A stretch of DNA of 64,000 nt. Origin: Sphingomonas sp. CROZ-RG-20F-R02-07. Lineage in GTDB: Bacteria > Pseudomonadota > Alphaproteobacteria > Sphingomonadales > Sphingomonadaceae. The notes beneath the pieces were generated by a model. It had not been told where the DNA came from. It did no database searches and saw only the letters and a list, made by a program, of their open reading frames with translations. Shown here piece after piece: positions 18,699 through 28,249 of this stretch. The DNA lies in assembly GCF_022662335.1 (NCBI RefSeq), contig NZ_JAKNQJ010000006.1, positions 62,001 through 126,000 on the forward strand. Direction: 5' to 3'. Every line of letters starts with the position of its first letter. The stretch's first letter is position 1. The translations under genes were made by a program, and so were the position numbers.

Positions 18699-19703
18699 AT
18701 GCGCCTGTTCTTTTCCCCCGATCAGCGACGGCACGCGCCGGCGCTGGAGCTGCACAACGGCGCGTTCGTGCCCTATGCCGAGACGCCGGCGCGGGTGGAT
18801 GCGATCCTCGCCGCGATCGGGCCCACCGAACTGCCGGGCGATGCGGGCGAGGCGGCTATCAGGGCCGTGCACGATGCGGGCTATATCGATTTCCTCAAAA
18901 CCGCGGCCAGGCGCTGGCAGGCGGCCGGTCGCTCGGGCGATGCGATCCCCTATGCCTTTCCTGTCGTGCGCCGGCGCGATGTGCCGCTCGACCGGATCGA
19001 TGCGGCGATGGGGCGTTACGCCATGGACGCCACGACGCCGATCACCGCGGAGAGCTGGAAAGCAAGCTATGCCAGCGCGCAGTCCGCACTCGCCGCGACC
19101 CAGGCGGTGCTCGCGGGCGATCGCGCGGCCTTCGCCCTGTGTCGTCCGCCCGGCCACCATGCGGGTGCGGATTATTGCGGCGGCTATTGCCACCTCAATA
19201 CCGCGGCGATCGCCGCGCAGGCGGCGCGCGATGCCGGCGTTCAGCGCGTCGCGATCCTCGACATCGATTATCACCACGGCAACGGCACGCAGGACATCTT
19301 CTGGGAACGCGGCGACGTCTTCTATGCCAGCATCCATGCCGATCCGGCCACCGACTTCCCCTTTTACTGGGGGCATCTGGACGAGACCGGCGCGGGCGAA
19401 GGCGCGGGCGCGACGCTCAACCGGCCGCTGCCGCACGGCACGTCGCTCGACGCGTTCCGGCGGGCGCAGGGCGAGGCGCTGACCGCGATCGCGGCGTTCG
19501 CGCCGGGGCTGCTGGTGGTCAGCTTCGGCGCCGATACGTGGGAGGGCGATCCGATCAGCCATTTCGCGCTGCGCACCCCCGATTACGCGGTGCTCGCGCG
19601 CGAGATCGCCGGCTGTGGCTGGCCGACCGTCGTGATGATGGAGGGCGGCTATGCGGTGGACTCGCTCGGCGCCAACGTGGCAAGCTTTCTTGGCGGCGTC
19701 TGA
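18699..19703 (+). CDS. Histone deacetylase family / acetylpolyamine amidohydrolase
   Basis: This approximately 334-residue zinc hydrolase of the arginase-deacetylase fold has catalytic histidines in RPPGHHAG. The zinc ligands lie in DIDYHHGNGTQ and in the Asp of FGADTWEGDP. The long insert between the N-terminal strand and the HH motif is characteristic of acetylpolyamine deacetylases rather than histone-type enzymes, so polyamine substrates are likely. The ATG at 18699 gives MRLFFSPDQRRH, the usual family N-terminus; a TTG at 18690 is possible. The end overlaps the next gene by 53 bases. Confidence 0.88.
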   Translation: MRLFFSPDQRRHAPALELHNGAFVPYAETPARVDAILAAIGPTELPGDAGEAAIRAVHDAGYIDFLKTAARRWQAAGRSGDAIPYAFPVVRRRDVPLDRIDAAMGRYAMDATTPITAESWKASYASAQSALAATQAVLAGDRAAFALCRPPGHHAGADYCGGYCHLNTAAIAAQAARDAGVQRVAILDIDYHHGNGTQDIFWERGDVFYASIHADPATDFPFYWGHLDETGAGEGAGATLNRPLPHGTSLDAFRRAQGEALTAIAAFAPGLLVVSFGADTWEGDPISHFALRTPDYAVLAREIAGCGWPTVVMMEGGYAVDSLGANVASFLGGV

Positions 19704-20913
19704 CGCGCCGGTCGCGAGCGGGGCGCATGCGCGGGGCAGCGCGGGCTATCGCCGGCTGACGCTCGCGATGCTCTTTGCCGGCTTTTCGACCTTTTCGCTG
19801 CTCTATGCGGTGCAGCCGCTCCTGCCGCTCTTCGCGCAGGATTATCGCCTGAGTGCGGAAGGGGCGAGCCTGGCGGTATCGCTCGCCACCGGCCCCCTCG
19901 CGATCGGCATCCTGTTCGCCGGCGTGCTCTCCGACCGGATCGGGCGCCGGCCGATGATGGTGGGGGCGATGTTCGCCGCCGGGGCGCTGACGCTTGCCGC
20001 GGCACTGGCACCCGGTTGGAGCGCCTTGCTCGTCGCACGCCTGCTGACCGGCGTCGCGCTGGCCGGAGTCCCCGCGGTGGCGATGGCCTATGTCGCCGAG
20101 GAGGTGGATGCCGGCTCGGTCGGGGCAGCGATGGGCCTGTACATCGCGGGGTCGGCACTGGGCGGAATGGGCGGCCGGCTCGTCGCCAGCCTCGTCGCGG
20201 ACGCTGCCGACTGGCGTTGGGCGCTCGGCAGCGTCGGGATAAGCGGGCTCGCCATGGCGGAGGGGTTCCGCCGCCTCGCGCCGCCCTCGCGCCACTTCGC
20301 TGCGGTCGCGGGGCGCCCCGGCGATCTCGCCCGCAGCGCCGCACGGCTGTTTCGCGATGGCGCGCTGCCATGGCTCTATGCCGAGGCGTTCCTGCTGATG
20401 GGCGTCTTCGTCACCATCTACAATTATGCAGGCTTTCGGTTGCTCGCACCGCCTTATAGCCTCGGGCAGGCGGCGGTGGGCGCGGTGTTCCTGCTCTATA
20501 TCCTTGGCTCGATCAGCTCGGCCTGGTTCGGGGCGCTCGCCGGGCGGGTAGGGCGGCGGCGGGTGTTCTGGGTGCCGGTGGCGGTGACGATCGCGGGCGT
20601 CGCCCTCACCACCGCCGCGCCGCTCGCATGGGTGGTGATCGGGATCGCGGTGGTGACGGTCGGCTTCTTCGGTGGTCATTCGATCGCCAGCGCCTGGGTA
20701 GGCCGCCGCGCGACGGGTGCGCGAGGCCAGGCGGCGGCGCTGTATCTGTTCTTCTATTATGCCGGATCGAGCGTGCTCGGATCGCTGGGCGGCATCGCCT
20801 GGAGCCGCGCGGGCTGGCCGGGCGTCGCGGGGTTCTGCGGCGTGTTGGGTCTTGCGGCGCTGGGCATCGCGATCCGGTTGCGCAGCGTACCGCCGGTCGC
20901 GAGCGCTGGCTGA
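19651..20913 (+). CDS. MFS transporter (YnfM-like)
   Basis: This 420-residue transporter has about 12 hydrophobic helices. The first is LAMLFAGFSTFSLLYAVQPLLPLF, followed by the MFS loop motif GVLSDRIGRRPMM between helices 2 and 3 and its second-half echo GALAGRVGRRRVFW. The N-terminal helix phrase and overall form resemble YnfM/inner-membrane transport proteins. The substrate is unknown. ATG 19651 is chosen for its strong upstream GGAGGG, despite a 53-base overlap with the deacetylase; TTG 19690 is an alternative. An intrinsic terminator follows. Confidence 0.85.
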   Translation: MRWTRSAPTWQAFLAASDAPVASGAHARGSAGYRRLTLAMLFAGFSTFSLLYAVQPLLPLFAQDYRLSAEGASLAVSLATGPLAIGILFAGVLSDRIGRRPMMVGAMFAAGALTLAAALAPGWSALLVARLLTGVALAGVPAVAMAYVAEEVDAGSVGAAMGLYIAGSALGGMGGRLVASLVADAADWRWALGSVGISGLAMAEGFRRLAPPSRHFAAVAGRPGDLARSAARLFRDGALPWLYAEAFLLMGVFVTIYNYAGFRLLAPPYSLGQAAVGAVFLLYILGSISSAWFGALAGRVGRRRVFWVPVAVTIAGVALTTAAPLAWVVIGIAVVTVGFFGGHSIASAWVGRRATGARGQAAALYLFFYYAGSSVLGSLGGIAWSRAGWPGVAGFCGVLGLAALGIAIRLRSVPPVASAG

Positions 20914-20964
20914 ACCGACGCCGCTCTGGCCGCGATCGGGCAAGCGGCGGCCGCCATCTCAACA

Positions 20965-21000
20965 GGCGACGTGGGAAGCCCTCCCACGTCGCCTTTTCTT
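20965..21000 (+). terminator. Intrinsic terminator of the MFS gene
   Basis: A perfect 12-bp stem (20965-20976 with 20982-20993, starting GGCGACGTGGGA), a five-base loop and the T-rich tail TTTTCTT are present. It separates the plus-strand MFS gene from the converging etfA, whose stop codon touches the tail. The T-run is only on the plus strand. Confidence 0.85.
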
Positions 21001-21929
21001 CAAAGCTTCTCGGTCAGTTCCGGCACGATCTTGAACAGGTCGCCCACCAGGCCGATGTCCGCCACCTGGAAGATCGGTGCGTCCTCGTCCTTGTTGATCG
21101 CGATGATCGTCTTGCTGTCCTTCATGCCGGCCAAATGCTGGATCGCACCCGAGATGCCGACCGCGACATAGACTTCGGGGGCGACGATCTTGCCGGTCTG
21201 TCCCACCTGATAGTCGTTCGGCGCATAGCCCGCATCGACTGCGGCGCGGCTGGCGCCGACGCCCGCACCCAGCTTGTCGGCGAGCGGATCGATCAGCTCG
21301 TGGAACTTGTCGCCCGATCCGAGTGCGCGTCCGCCCGAGACGATGATCTTGGCCGAGGTCAGCTCGGGACGCTCGTTCTTCGCGATCTCCGCGCCCGCGA
21401 AGGTCGACAGGCCGGCATCGCCGGTCGACGCGACCGCCGCGATCTCGCCCGATCCGCCTTCGGTCGCGGCCTTGTCGAACGCGGTGCCGCGCACGGTGAT
21501 GACCTTTTTCGCGTCCGACGACTGCACGGTCGCGATCGCGTTGCCGGCATAGATCGGCCGCGTGAACGTGTCTTCGCTCTCCACCGACAGGATGTCGCTG
21601 ATCTGCATGACGTCGAGCAACGCGGCGACGCGTGGCGCGATGTTCTTGCCGTTGGTGGTGGACGGCGCGACGAACGCGTCGTGATGCCCCATCAGTTCGG
21701 CGACCAGCGGTGCGACATTTTCGGCCAGCGCATGCGCAAAGGCCGCGTCGTCGGCGACATGCACCTTGCCCACACCGGCGATCTTCGCGGCCTCCGCGGC
21801 GACAGCGTCGACGCCCTGCCCGGCGACGAGCAGATGAACCTCGCCCAGCTTCGATGCAGCGGTCACCGCCGACAGCGTGGCGTCCTTGACGGCGGTGCCG
21901 TCATGTTCGACCCAAACCAGAGTCTTCAC
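21000..21929 (-). CDS. etfA: Electron transfer flavoprotein, alpha subunit
   Basis: This 309-residue FAD-binding subunit shows the C-terminal ETF-alpha signature ([39 protein letters not shown]) and [12 protein letters not shown]. The N-terminal half is the ETF fold. With EtfB it accepts electrons from acyl-CoA and other dehydrogenases and passes them to ETF-ubiquinone oxidoreductase. It overlaps etfB by four bases (ATGA). Confidence 0.96.
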   Translation of the reverse strand: MKTLVWVEHDGTAVKDATLSAVTAASKLGEVHLLVAGQGVDAVAAEAAKIAGVGKVHVADDAAFAHALAENVAPLVAELMGHHDAFVAPSTTNGKNIAPRVAALLDVMQISDILSVESEDTFTRPIYAGNAIATVQSSDAKKVITVRGTAFDKAATEGGSGEIAAVASTGDAGLSTFAGAEIAKNERPELTSAKIIVSGGRALGSGDKFHELIDPLADKLGAGVGASRAAVDAGYAPNDYQVGQTGKIVAPEVYVAVGISGAIQHLAGMKDSKTIIAINKDEDAPIFQVADIGLVGDLFKIVPELTEKL

Positions 21930-22672
21930 TTCGCAACTCCCATGGACTTGAGCTTGTCAACGAGCGCGTCCACGTCGGCGATCTTGATCCCCGCGGTGCG
22001 CTTGGCGGGCTCGACCACCTTCAGCGTGGTAAGACGCGGGGTGACATCGACGCCGAAATCGGCCGGCGTCTTCTGCGCCAGCGGCTTGGACTTGGCCTTC
22101 ATGATGTTGGGCAGGCTGGCATAGCGCGGCTCGTTGAGGCGCAGATCGGTGGTGATGATCGCAGGCAGCTTCAGCGTGTCCGTCTCGGCACCGCCATCCA
22201 CTTCGCGCGTGACGTTCACCGAGCCGTCGGCGATCTCCACCTTGGACGCGAACGTGCCCTGGCCCCAGCCGAGCAGCCCCGCGAGCATCTGGCCGGTCTG
22301 GTTGTTGTCGTCGTCGATCGCCTGCTTGCCGAGGATCACGAGGTCGGGCTTTTCCTCCTCCACGATCTTGGCGAGGATCTTGGCGACGCCCAGCGGCTCG
22401 ACCTTGGTCTCGCTGGTGACGAGGATCGCGCGGTCGGCGCCCATCGCAAGCGCGGTGCGCAGCGTTTCCTGGCTCTTGGGCTCGCCGATCGAGACGACGA
22501 CGATCTCGGTGACGCCCTTTTCCTTGAGGCGGATCGCCTCTTCGACGGCGATCTCGTCGAAGGGGTTCATGCTCATCTTGACGTTGGCGAGGTCGATCCC
22601 CGTCCCGTCCGCCTTCACGCGAGGCTTTACGTTATAGTCAAGCACGCGCTTGACGGGGACCAGTACCTTCAT
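21926..22672 (-). CDS. etfB: Electron transfer flavoprotein, beta subunit
   Basis: This 248-residue AMP-binding subunit of ETF has the N-terminal [28 protein letters not shown] and [21 protein letters not shown] motifs typical of EtfB. The ribosome site AGGAG lies a few bases before the ATG at 22672. It is followed by etfA in the same operon. Confidence 0.96.
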   Translation of the reverse strand: MKVLVPVKRVLDYNVKPRVKADGTGIDLANVKMSMNPFDEIAVEEAIRLKEKGVTEIVVVSIGEPKSQETLRTALAMGADRAILVTSETKVEPLGVAKILAKIVEEEKPDLVILGKQAIDDDNNQTGQMLAGLLGWGQGTFASKVEIADGSVNVTREVDGGAETDTLKLPAIITTDLRLNEPRYASLPNIMKAKSKPLAQKTPADFGVDVTPRLTTLKVVEPAKRTAGIKIADVDALVDKLKSMGVAK

Positions 22673-22715
22673 TCCATCCGCTCCTGTAACCCAAACTGCT
22701 CCCGGGGAGGATGTT

Positions 22716-22763
22716 CACCCGCCAAGGCAGGTGCCCAGTCTGGGTCCCCGCCTCGACGGGGAC
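22716..22763. repeat. Composite hairpin repeat between sucC and etfB
   Basis: Three adjoining hairpins are visible: CACCCGCC/GGCAGGTG (one mismatch), CCCAG/CTGGG, and GTCCCCG/CGGGGAC. The same kind of composite (GTCCCCG...CGGGGACCCAG) is in my memory a frequent intergenic repeat in sphingomonad genomes. It lies between sucC (ends 22774) and etfB (starts 22672) and may attenuate read-through or stabilise the mRNA ends. Confidence 0.6.
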
Positions 22764-22773
22764 ACATGTTGGT

Positions 22774-23973
22774 TCAAGCCGCCTTCTGCACCTCGGCGAC
22801 GATCTTCTTGGCGGCATCGCCCAGGTCGTTTGCCGGAACGATGGCGAGGCCGGAGTTCGCGAGGATCTCCTTGCCCTTTTCGACATTGGTGCCCTCGAGC
22901 CGCACGACAAGGGGAACGCTCAGATTCACTTCCTTGGCCGCCGCGACGATGCCGTCGGCGATGATGTCGCAGCGCATGATGCCGCCGAAGATGTTGACGA
23001 GGATGCCCTTCACGTTCGGATCGCCGAGGATGATCTTGAACGCCGCAGTCACCTTCTCCTTGTTGGCGCCGCCGCCCACGTCGAGGAAGTTGGCCGGGAA
23101 CATGCCGTTCAGCTTGATGATGTCCATCGTCGCCATGGCGAGGCCCGCGCCGTTGACCATGCAGCCGATATCGCCGTCCAGCTTGATATAGGCGAGGTCG
23201 TATTTGGAGGCTTCCAGCTCGGCGGGATCCTCCTCGGTCTCGTCGCGCAACTCCATCAGGTCCTTGTGGCGGAACATCGCGTTCCCGTCGAACCCGACCT
23301 TGGCATCGAGCACCATCAGCTTGCCGTCCTCGGTCACGGCGAGCGGGTTGATCTCGATCTGCTCGGCATCGGTGCCGAGGAAGGTGGCATAGAGCTTCGA
23401 CGCGACATGGGCGGCCTGCTTGGCCAGATCGCCCTTCAGCTCGAGCGCGGCGGCCACGGCGCGGCCGTGATGCGGCATGAAGCCGGTGGCGGTGTCGATG
23501 TCGATGCTGTGGATCTTCTCGGGCGTGTCGTGCGCCACCGTCTCGATGTCCATGCCGCCTTCGGTCGAGGCGACCATCGACACGCGACCGGTCGCGCGGT
23601 TGACGAGGAGCGCGAGGTAGAATTCCTTGGCGATGTCGACGCCGTCGGTCACGTACAGGCGGTTGACCTGCTTGCCCGCGTCGCCCGTCTGGATCGTCAC
23701 CAGCGTGTTGCCGAGCATGTCGGTGGCGGCCGCGCGGACTTCGTCCTCGGTCTTGGCGAGGCGCACGCCGCCCTTGGCATCGGGGCCGAGTTCCTTGAAC
23801 TTCCCCTTGCCGCGGCCGCCCGCATGGATCTGTGCCTTCACGACATAGAGCGGCCCGGGCAGCTTCTTCGACGCCTCGACGGCTTCCTCTACGGAAAGCG
23901 CCGCAAAGCCCGCGGGAACGGGGACGCCGAACTTGGCCAGCAATTCCTTGGCCTGGTATTCGTGGATGTTCAT
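22774..23973 (-). CDS. sucC: Succinyl-CoA ligase (ADP-forming), beta subunit
   Basis: This 399-residue protein has an ATP-grasp N-terminus [38 protein letters not shown] and [11 protein letters not shown], with [10 protein letters not shown] in the CoA-ligase domain. The enzyme makes succinate and ATP from succinyl-CoA in the TCA cycle. sucD, normally directly downstream, is absent; etfBA follows instead. The ATG at 23973 gives the canonical N-terminus, and the open frame upstream of it is antisense to crtZ and is not coding. Confidence 0.97.
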   Translation of the reverse strand: MNIHEYQAKELLAKFGVPVPAGFAALSVEEAVEASKKLPGPLYVVKAQIHAGGRGKGKFKELGPDAKGGVRLAKTEDEVRAAATDMLGNTLVTIQTGDAGKQVNRLYVTDGVDIAKEFYLALLVNRATGRVSMVASTEGGMDIETVAHDTPEKIHSIDIDTATGFMPHHGRAVAAALELKGDLAKQAAHVASKLYATFLGTDAEQIEINPLAVTEDGKLMVLDAKVGFDGNAMFRHKDLMELRDETEEDPAELEASKYDLAYIKLDGDIGCMVNGAGLAMATMDIIKLNGMFPANFLDVGGGANKEKVTAAFKIILGDPNVKGILVNIFGGIMRCDIIADGIVAAAKEVNLSVPLVVRLEGTNVEKGKEILANSGLAIVPANDLGDAAKKIVAEVQKAA

Positions 23974-24053
23974 GGGGGCCGCGCGCCTTTTTCGAGGATC
24001 GGGAATGCACGCGCCTAAAGCACGTCGCGGCTCGCCTTTGCAAGCGCCCAGAC

Positions 24054-24059
24054 CTATAT
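24054..24059 (+). promoter_or_regulatory. Putative -10 element of crtZ
   Basis: CTATAT, a consensus-like alphaproteobacterial -10, ends 7 bases before the crtZ ATG at 24067. The -35 region is weak. There is no Shine-Dalgarno, so a leaderless transcript is predicted. Confidence 0.4.
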
Positions 24060-24066
24060 CGCGGCT

Positions 24067-24573
24067 ATGTCCTGGCCGATCGGTATCCTGCTTTTCCTCG
24101 CGACCGTGCTCGGCATGGAGGCGTTCGCCTATGCCGCGCACCGCTGGATCATGCATGGTCCGGGCTGGTTCCTGCACGAGAGCCACCACCGGCCGCGTTC
24201 GGGGAATTGGGAGCTGAACGACCTGTATGCGGCGATCTTCGCGGTGCCGTCGTTCGTGCTGCTGCTCGGCGGCGTGCAGCTCGGTTGGTGGCCGGGTTTC
24301 GCGTGGATCGGTGCGGGGATCGCGGCCTATGGGGCGATCTATTTCGGTTTCCACGACGTGATCGTCCACCGGCGCATCCCCACGCGCTATCTGCCGAAAT
24401 CGGCCTATATGAAGCGGATCGTCCAGGCGCACCGGCTCCACCATGTGGTCGAAACCAAGGGTGGAACGGTGAGCTTCGGCTTCCTCGTCGCGCCCGATCC
24501 GGTGGCGCTGAAGGCCGAGCTGAAGCGGCGACGCAACCGTGGCGTCCGCGCGCCGGCGTTTGGGGAAAAGTAA
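24067..24573 (+). CDS. crtZ: Beta-carotene hydroxylase (CrtZ)
   Basis: This 168-residue integral-membrane di-iron hydroxylase has the four histidine clusters HRWIMH, HESHH, HDVIVH and HRLHH in order, plus hydrophobic helices at about 3-22, 55-75 and 80-98. CrtZ adds 3-hydroxyl groups to the rings of beta-carotene, giving zeaxanthin, which in sphingomonads is further hydroxylated to nostoxanthin. The gene stands alone here, with no other crt genes nearby. Confidence 0.95.
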   Translation: MSWPIGILLFLATVLGMEAFAYAAHRWIMHGPGWFLHESHHRPRSGNWELNDLYAAIFAVPSFVLLLGGVQLGWWPGFAWIGAGIAAYGAIYFGFHDVIVHRRIPTRYLPKSAYMKRIVQAHRLHHVVETKGGTVSFGFLVAPDPVALKAELKRRRNRGVRAPAFGEK

Positions 24574-24597
24574 CGATCTTGGCGTAGGAATCGGGGA

Positions 24598-24924
24598 ATG
24601 AACCAGCCCGCCTCCATCCCCGATCCCGTCATGGGTGACGAAAATCGCCAGGCACTGCGCAAATCGGTGAAGATGCGCGCGCATCTGCGCGACCGCGGGC
24701 AGACCCGGTTCGAGATCGAAGTGACCGATCTTTCCATGTCGGGCTTTCGCGCGGAGACGAGCTTCACGCTCTGGCCCGGCACCGCGGTGTGGCTGACGAT
24801 CCCCGGCCTCGCCCCGCTCGAGGCGGTGGTCGCCTGGCGCGACAAGTTCAAATATGGCTGCGCCTTCGCCAAGCCGCTGCACCCCGCCGTGTTCGACCAC
24901 ATCATCGCGCTCAGCCAGCGCTGA
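24598..24924 (+). CDS. PilZ-domain protein
   Basis: This 108-residue single-domain protein has the PilZ core motif [12 protein letters not shown] ((D/N)xSxxG) near residues 42-53 and a basic stretch before it ([14 protein letters not shown]) that could supply the c-di-GMP-binding arginines, although a strict RxxxR is not obvious. A stand-alone PilZ domain is usually a c-di-GMP receptor. A GTAGGA lies 8 bases before the ATG. It lies 25 bases downstream of crtZ in the same direction. Confidence 0.8.
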   Translation: MNQPASIPDPVMGDENRQALRKSVKMRAHLRDRGQTRFEIEVTDLSMSGFRAETSFTLWPGTAVWLTIPGLAPLEAVVAWRDKFKYGCAFAKPLHPAVFDHIIALSQR

Positions 24925-25079
24925 GCCGCAGGCGCGGCCACGCCCGCCGCGTGGCACAAAGCGCCGCGACCAGCGCGGCCGACGGGTCGCCCGGCGAACC
25001 CGATCGACGGCGGCTTTGCCGGCGTCCCGTTCCAGACACCATGCCGCCCCTCGGGCCGTGCCAGGCGCCGCGCCCGTCT

Positions 25080-26015
25080 TCAGTCGAAGAGGCTGCTCAC
25101 GCTCGTCTCGTCCGCGATCCGCTTGATCGCCTCGCCCAGCAGCGGCGCGATCGGCAGGTGGCGGATCTTGCCCGATTTGCCGATCGTCTCGTGATTGCCG
25201 AGCGAATCGGTAATGACGAGTTCGCGCAGCACCGAACCCTCGACGCGCGCGACCGCACCGCCCGACAGCACGCCGTGCGTGACATAGGCGACGACGTCCT
25301 CCGCGCCCGCTTCGCGGAGTGCGGCGGCGGCGTTGCACAGCGTGCCTGCCGAATCGACGATGTCGTCCACCAGGATGCAGAACCGGCCCTCGACTTCGCC
25401 GATGATGTTCATCACCTCCGATTCGCCCGCGCGCTCGCGGCGCTTGTCGACGATGGCGAGCGGGGCGTTGTCGAGCCGCTTGGCCAGCACGCGCGCGCGC
25501 ACCACGCCGCCCACGTCGGGCGAGACGACCATCAGGTTGCGCCCCTTGAAGCGCGCCTGGATGTCGGCGGACATCACCGGCGCGGCATAGAGATTGTCCG
25601 TCGGGATGTCGAAAAAGCCCTGGATCTGCCCGGCATGGAGATCGACCGACAGCACGCGATCCGCGCCCGCCACCGTGATGAGATTGGCGACGAGCTTGGC
25701 CGAGATGGGCGTGCGCGGCCCTGGTTTGCGGTCCTGCCGCGCATAGCCGAAATAGGGGATGACCGCGGTGATCCGGCGGGCCGACGCGCGCTTGAGCGCA
25801 TCGATGCAGATCAATAGCTCCATCAGATTGTCGTTGGCGGGAAAGCCGGTCGACTGGACGACGAACACGTCTTCGCCGCGCACATTCTCACGGATCTCGA
25901 CGAAGATCTCCTCGTCGGCGAAGCGGCGCACCAGCGCATCGGTCAGCGGGATCTCGAGATAGGCGGCGATCGCCTGCGCAAGGGGCAGGTTCGAATTGCC
26001 GGTCATCAGTTTCAT
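25080..26015 (-). CDS. prs: Ribose-phosphate pyrophosphokinase
   Basis: This 311-residue PRPP synthase has [24 protein letters not shown] at the N-terminus, the [10 protein letters not shown] loop, [13 protein letters not shown], and the PRPP-binding loop in [14 protein letters not shown]. It makes PRPP for nucleotide, histidine and tryptophan synthesis. The ATG at 26015 is supported by GGGAG about nine bases upstream. It is divergent from gltX across 97 bases that contain a run of ten G. Confidence 0.96.
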   Translation of the reverse strand: MKLMTGNSNLPLAQAIAAYLEIPLTDALVRRFADEEIFVEIRENVRGEDVFVVQSTGFPANDNLMELLICIDALKRASARRITAVIPYFGYARQDRKPGPRTPISAKLVANLITVAGADRVLSVDLHAGQIQGFFDIPTDNLYAAPVMSADIQARFKGRNLMVVSPDVGGVVRARVLAKRLDNAPLAIVDKRRERAGESEVMNIIGEVEGRFCILVDDIVDSAGTLCNAAAALREAGAEDVVAYVTHGVLSGGAVARVEGSVLRELVITDSLGNHETIGKSGKIRHLPIAPLLGEAIKRIADETSVSSLFD

Positions 26016-26075
26016 GGCTTCGTCTCCCGCTGGTGCGCGCGCCTTAGCGGGGGGGGGGCGGGAGGGAAAGGGAGC

Positions 26076-26104
26076 GTTGCGGCGGGCGGGACGACCACCT
26101 AGGC
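26076..26104 (+). promoter_or_regulatory. Putative gltX promoter
   Basis: GTTGCG (26076-26081), a 17-base spacer and CTAGGC (26099-26104) precede the gltX ATG by 8 bases. No Shine-Dalgarno is evident. A G10 tract (26049-26058) lies just upstream. Confidence 0.4.
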
Positions 26105-26112
26105 GATGGCGC

Positions 26113-27444
26113 ATGATCGTCACCCGCTTCGCGCCGTCGCCCACCGGGCTGCTCCATGTCGGCAACATCCGCGCCGCGCTGCACAACTGGTTGTGGGCAA
26201 AGAAGAATGGCGGGCGGTTTCTGCTGCGGCTCGACGATACCGATGCCGAGCGCAGCGAGGAGCGGTTCGCCGAGGCGATCCATGCCGATCTCGCCTGGCT
26301 GGGTCTCGTGCCTGATGCGGTGGTGCGCCAGTCGGAACGCTTCGCGCTCTACGAAACGCGCTTTGCCGCATTGGTGGCGAGCGGCCGGATCTATCCCGCC
26401 TATGAGACCGCGCAGGAACTGGATCTGAAGCGCAAGATCGCGCGCGGCCGCGGCCTGCCGCCGGTCTATGACCGCGCCGCGCTGGCGCTGGACGACGACG
26501 ACCGCGCGGTGCTCGAGGCGCAGGGCATCCGCCCGCACTGGCGCTTCCGGCTGGATCACGACGCGCCGATCGCGTGGGACGACCGGATCCGCGGGCCCCA
26601 GCATTTCGACGCCGCCACGATGAGCGATCCGGTGATCCGCCGCGCCGACGGATCGTGGCTCTACATGCTGCCCTCCGCGATCGACGATGTCGACATGGGC
26701 ATCACGCATGTGGTGCGCGGCGAGGATCATGTGTCCAACACCGCGCTCCAGCTCCAGATGTTCGATGCGATGGGTGCGACGCCGCCCGCCTTCGCGCACG
26801 AGGCGCTGCTGACGGGGGCGGAGGGCAAGCTGTCGAAGCGGCTGGGATCGGTGGGCGTCGCGCAGTTCCGCGACGAGGGGATCGAGCCGCAGGCGGTGCG
26901 CGCGCTGCTCGCGCGGATCGGCACCAGCGATCCGGTCGAGCCGCTGGCCGATATGGATCCGCTGATCGCCGGCTTCGATTTCGCGCATTTCGGCCGCGCG
27001 CCCGCGCGCTTCGACGAGGACGAACTGGCGCAACTGAGCGCGCGGATCGTCCACGCGCTGCGCTATGCCGAAGTGGCCGACCGGCTGCCGGCGGGGATGG
27101 GCGAGGCCGAGTGGCTGGCGGTGCGGCCCAATCTCGCCACGGTCGGCGAGGCGGCGGACTGGTGGCGGGTGATCGAGGGGCCGATCGACGCGCCCGCGCC
27201 CGCGCCCGACGCCGACGACCGCGCCTATCTGGCGCAGGCGCAGGCGCTCGCGGCGACGATCGAATGGGGCGCCGATCCCTGGCATGCGCTGACGTCTGCG
27301 CTGAAGATGGAGACGGGGCGCAAGGGCAAGGCCTTGTTCCTGCCGCTGCGCCGGGCGCTGACGGGGCGCGACCATGGCCCCGACATGGCGGCGCTGCTGC
27401 CGCTGATCGGTCGCGCGCGGACGCTGGTGCGGCTCGCCGCCTGA
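26113..27444 (+). CDS. gltX: Glutamyl-tRNA synthetase
   Basis: This 443-residue class I synthetase has the HIGH-type motif in [54 protein letters not shown], and the KMSKS-type motif GKLSKRLGS. No cysteine occurs in the whole protein, so it lacks the zinc-binding motif of the E. coli enzyme. Alphaproteobacteria commonly carry two GltX paralogues that differ in specificity for tRNA-Glu and tRNA-Gln; which one this is cannot be told here. The length excludes GluQ. Confidence 0.92.
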   Translation: MIVTRFAPSPTGLLHVGNIRAALHNWLWAKKNGGRFLLRLDDTDAERSEERFAEAIHADLAWLGLVPDAVVRQSERFALYETRFAALVASGRIYPAYETAQELDLKRKIARGRGLPPVYDRAALALDDDDRAVLEAQGIRPHWRFRLDHDAPIAWDDRIRGPQHFDAATMSDPVIRRADGSWLYMLPSAIDDVDMGITHVVRGEDHVSNTALQLQMFDAMGATPPAFAHEALLTGAEGKLSKRLGSVGVAQFRDEGIEPQAVRALLARIGTSDPVEPLADMDPLIAGFDFAHFGRAPARFDEDELAQLSARIVHALRYAEVADRLPAGMGEAEWLAVRPNLATVGEAADWWRVIEGPIDAPAPAPDADDRAYLAQAQALAATIEWGADPWHALTSALKMETGRKGKALFLPLRRALTGRDHGPDMAALLPLIGRARTLVRLAA

Positions 27445-27489
27445 TCCCCATTTTGCGCTTTGCAGCGGCGTACAAAGGCGTAGCATCCG

Positions 27490-27513
27490 CCTTGCGGCCA
27501 TTCGACCGCAAGG
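27490..27513 (+). other. Hairpin in the tonB leader
   Basis: A perfect 8-bp stem (27490-27497 CCTTGCGG with 27506-27513 CCGCAAGG) has an eight-base loop. It lies 19 bases upstream of the tonB ATG and just before the AGGAGA/GGAGA ribosome-site region. It could affect translation or mRNA stability. No T-run follows, so it is not a terminator. Confidence 0.4.
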
Positions 27514-27532
27514 AGAGACAGGAGACGGCCCG

Positions 27533-28189
27533 ATGTACGCGGATCGACGCAATCCCGAAGGATTCAAACCCGGCAGCCTGGCGATAGCGCTGGCGGTGAA
27601 CGGTGTGGCACTGGGCGCGCTCTGGCTGGCCGCACCGCATGTGCTGAAGGTGCCGGTCGACCCGCCGCTGAAGACCTATAGCGTCCCGACCGATCCGCCA
27701 CCGCCCGAGTTGCGGACGCCGCCGGAGCCGCACCCGTCGACCGCTTCCGCACATCCGGTCGAGGCGCCGATCCCGATCGTGACGCTGCCGCTCCAATCCG
27801 CGCCGGTGGCGACCACGCCCGATCCCGCGCCGATCCCGAGCGCAGGGGCCGGGATCGGCGGCGTCTCGGTGGACCCTGCGCCCACCGCCAGCCCCGCCCC
27901 GGTGCTGGTCGAGGCGATGGTCGATCCGCGGTACGCCGCCGATCTCCAGCCCGCCTATCCGGCGGACGAGCGCCGGGCGGGGCGCGAAGGGCGTGTCGTC
28001 GTGCGCGTGCTCGTCGGCGTGGACGGGCGCGTGAAGCAGGTGGAGCGCGTCAGCGCGACATCCGACGCGTTCTTCCGCGCCACGCAGGAGCGCGCGACCA
28101 GCCGCTGGCGGTTCCGACCGGCTACGCGCGACGGCATTCCGGTCGAAACGTGGCGGACGATGGCGCTCCGCTTCGTGCTGCAGGAATAG
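27533..28189 (+). CDS. Energy transducer TonB-family protein
   Basis: This 218-residue protein has one N-terminal membrane helix (LAIALAVNGVALGALWLAAP) and a Pro-rich periplasmic linker (about 45-130). The C-terminal TonB domain is about 140-218 (YPADERRAGREGRVVVRVLVGVDG, ATSRWRFRPATRDG). It transmits proton-motive energy to TonB-dependent outer-membrane receptors. No exbBD is adjacent, which suggests one of several paralogues. GGAG at 27521-27524 sets the start. Confidence 0.88.
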   Translation: MYADRRNPEGFKPGSLAIALAVNGVALGALWLAAPHVLKVPVDPPLKTYSVPTDPPPPELRTPPEPHPSTASAHPVEAPIPIVTLPLQSAPVATTPDPAPIPSAGAGIGGVSVDPAPTASPAPVLVEAMVDPRYAADLQPAYPADERRAGREGRVVVRVLVGVDGRVKQVERVSATSDAFFRATQERATSRWRFRPATRDGIPVETWRTMALRFVLQE

Positions 28190-28213
28190 CATCCGTTCGA
28201 TCGGCACGCGGGG

Positions 28214-28242
28214 CTGGCAGCCGCCGCCCCGTGCGCCTATCT
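28214..28242 (+). promoter_or_regulatory. Putative promoter of the small membrane protein and ribD operon
   Basis: CTGGCA (28214-28219), a 17-base spacer and CTATCT (28237-28242) precede the ATG at 28250 by 7 bases. This could drive the downstream rib genes, which follow without a clear gap. Confidence 0.45.
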
Positions 28243-28249
28243 TTCGCCC

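Noticed and set aside
19555..20943. A 462-codon minus-strand frame across the MFS gene
   Set aside because: It is composed of Arg/Pro/Gly-rich shadow sequence and is incompatible with the clear transporter on the other strand.
23974..25338. The upstream extension of the sucC frame giving an 854-residue protein
   Set aside because: The extra 455 codons are antisense to crtZ and the PilZ gene; the canonical SucC start [11 protein letters not shown] is at 23973.
28190..28249. FMN riboswitch before the riboflavin operon
   Set aside because: The space of 60 bases is too short for an FMN aptamer, and none of the conserved internal loops are present.
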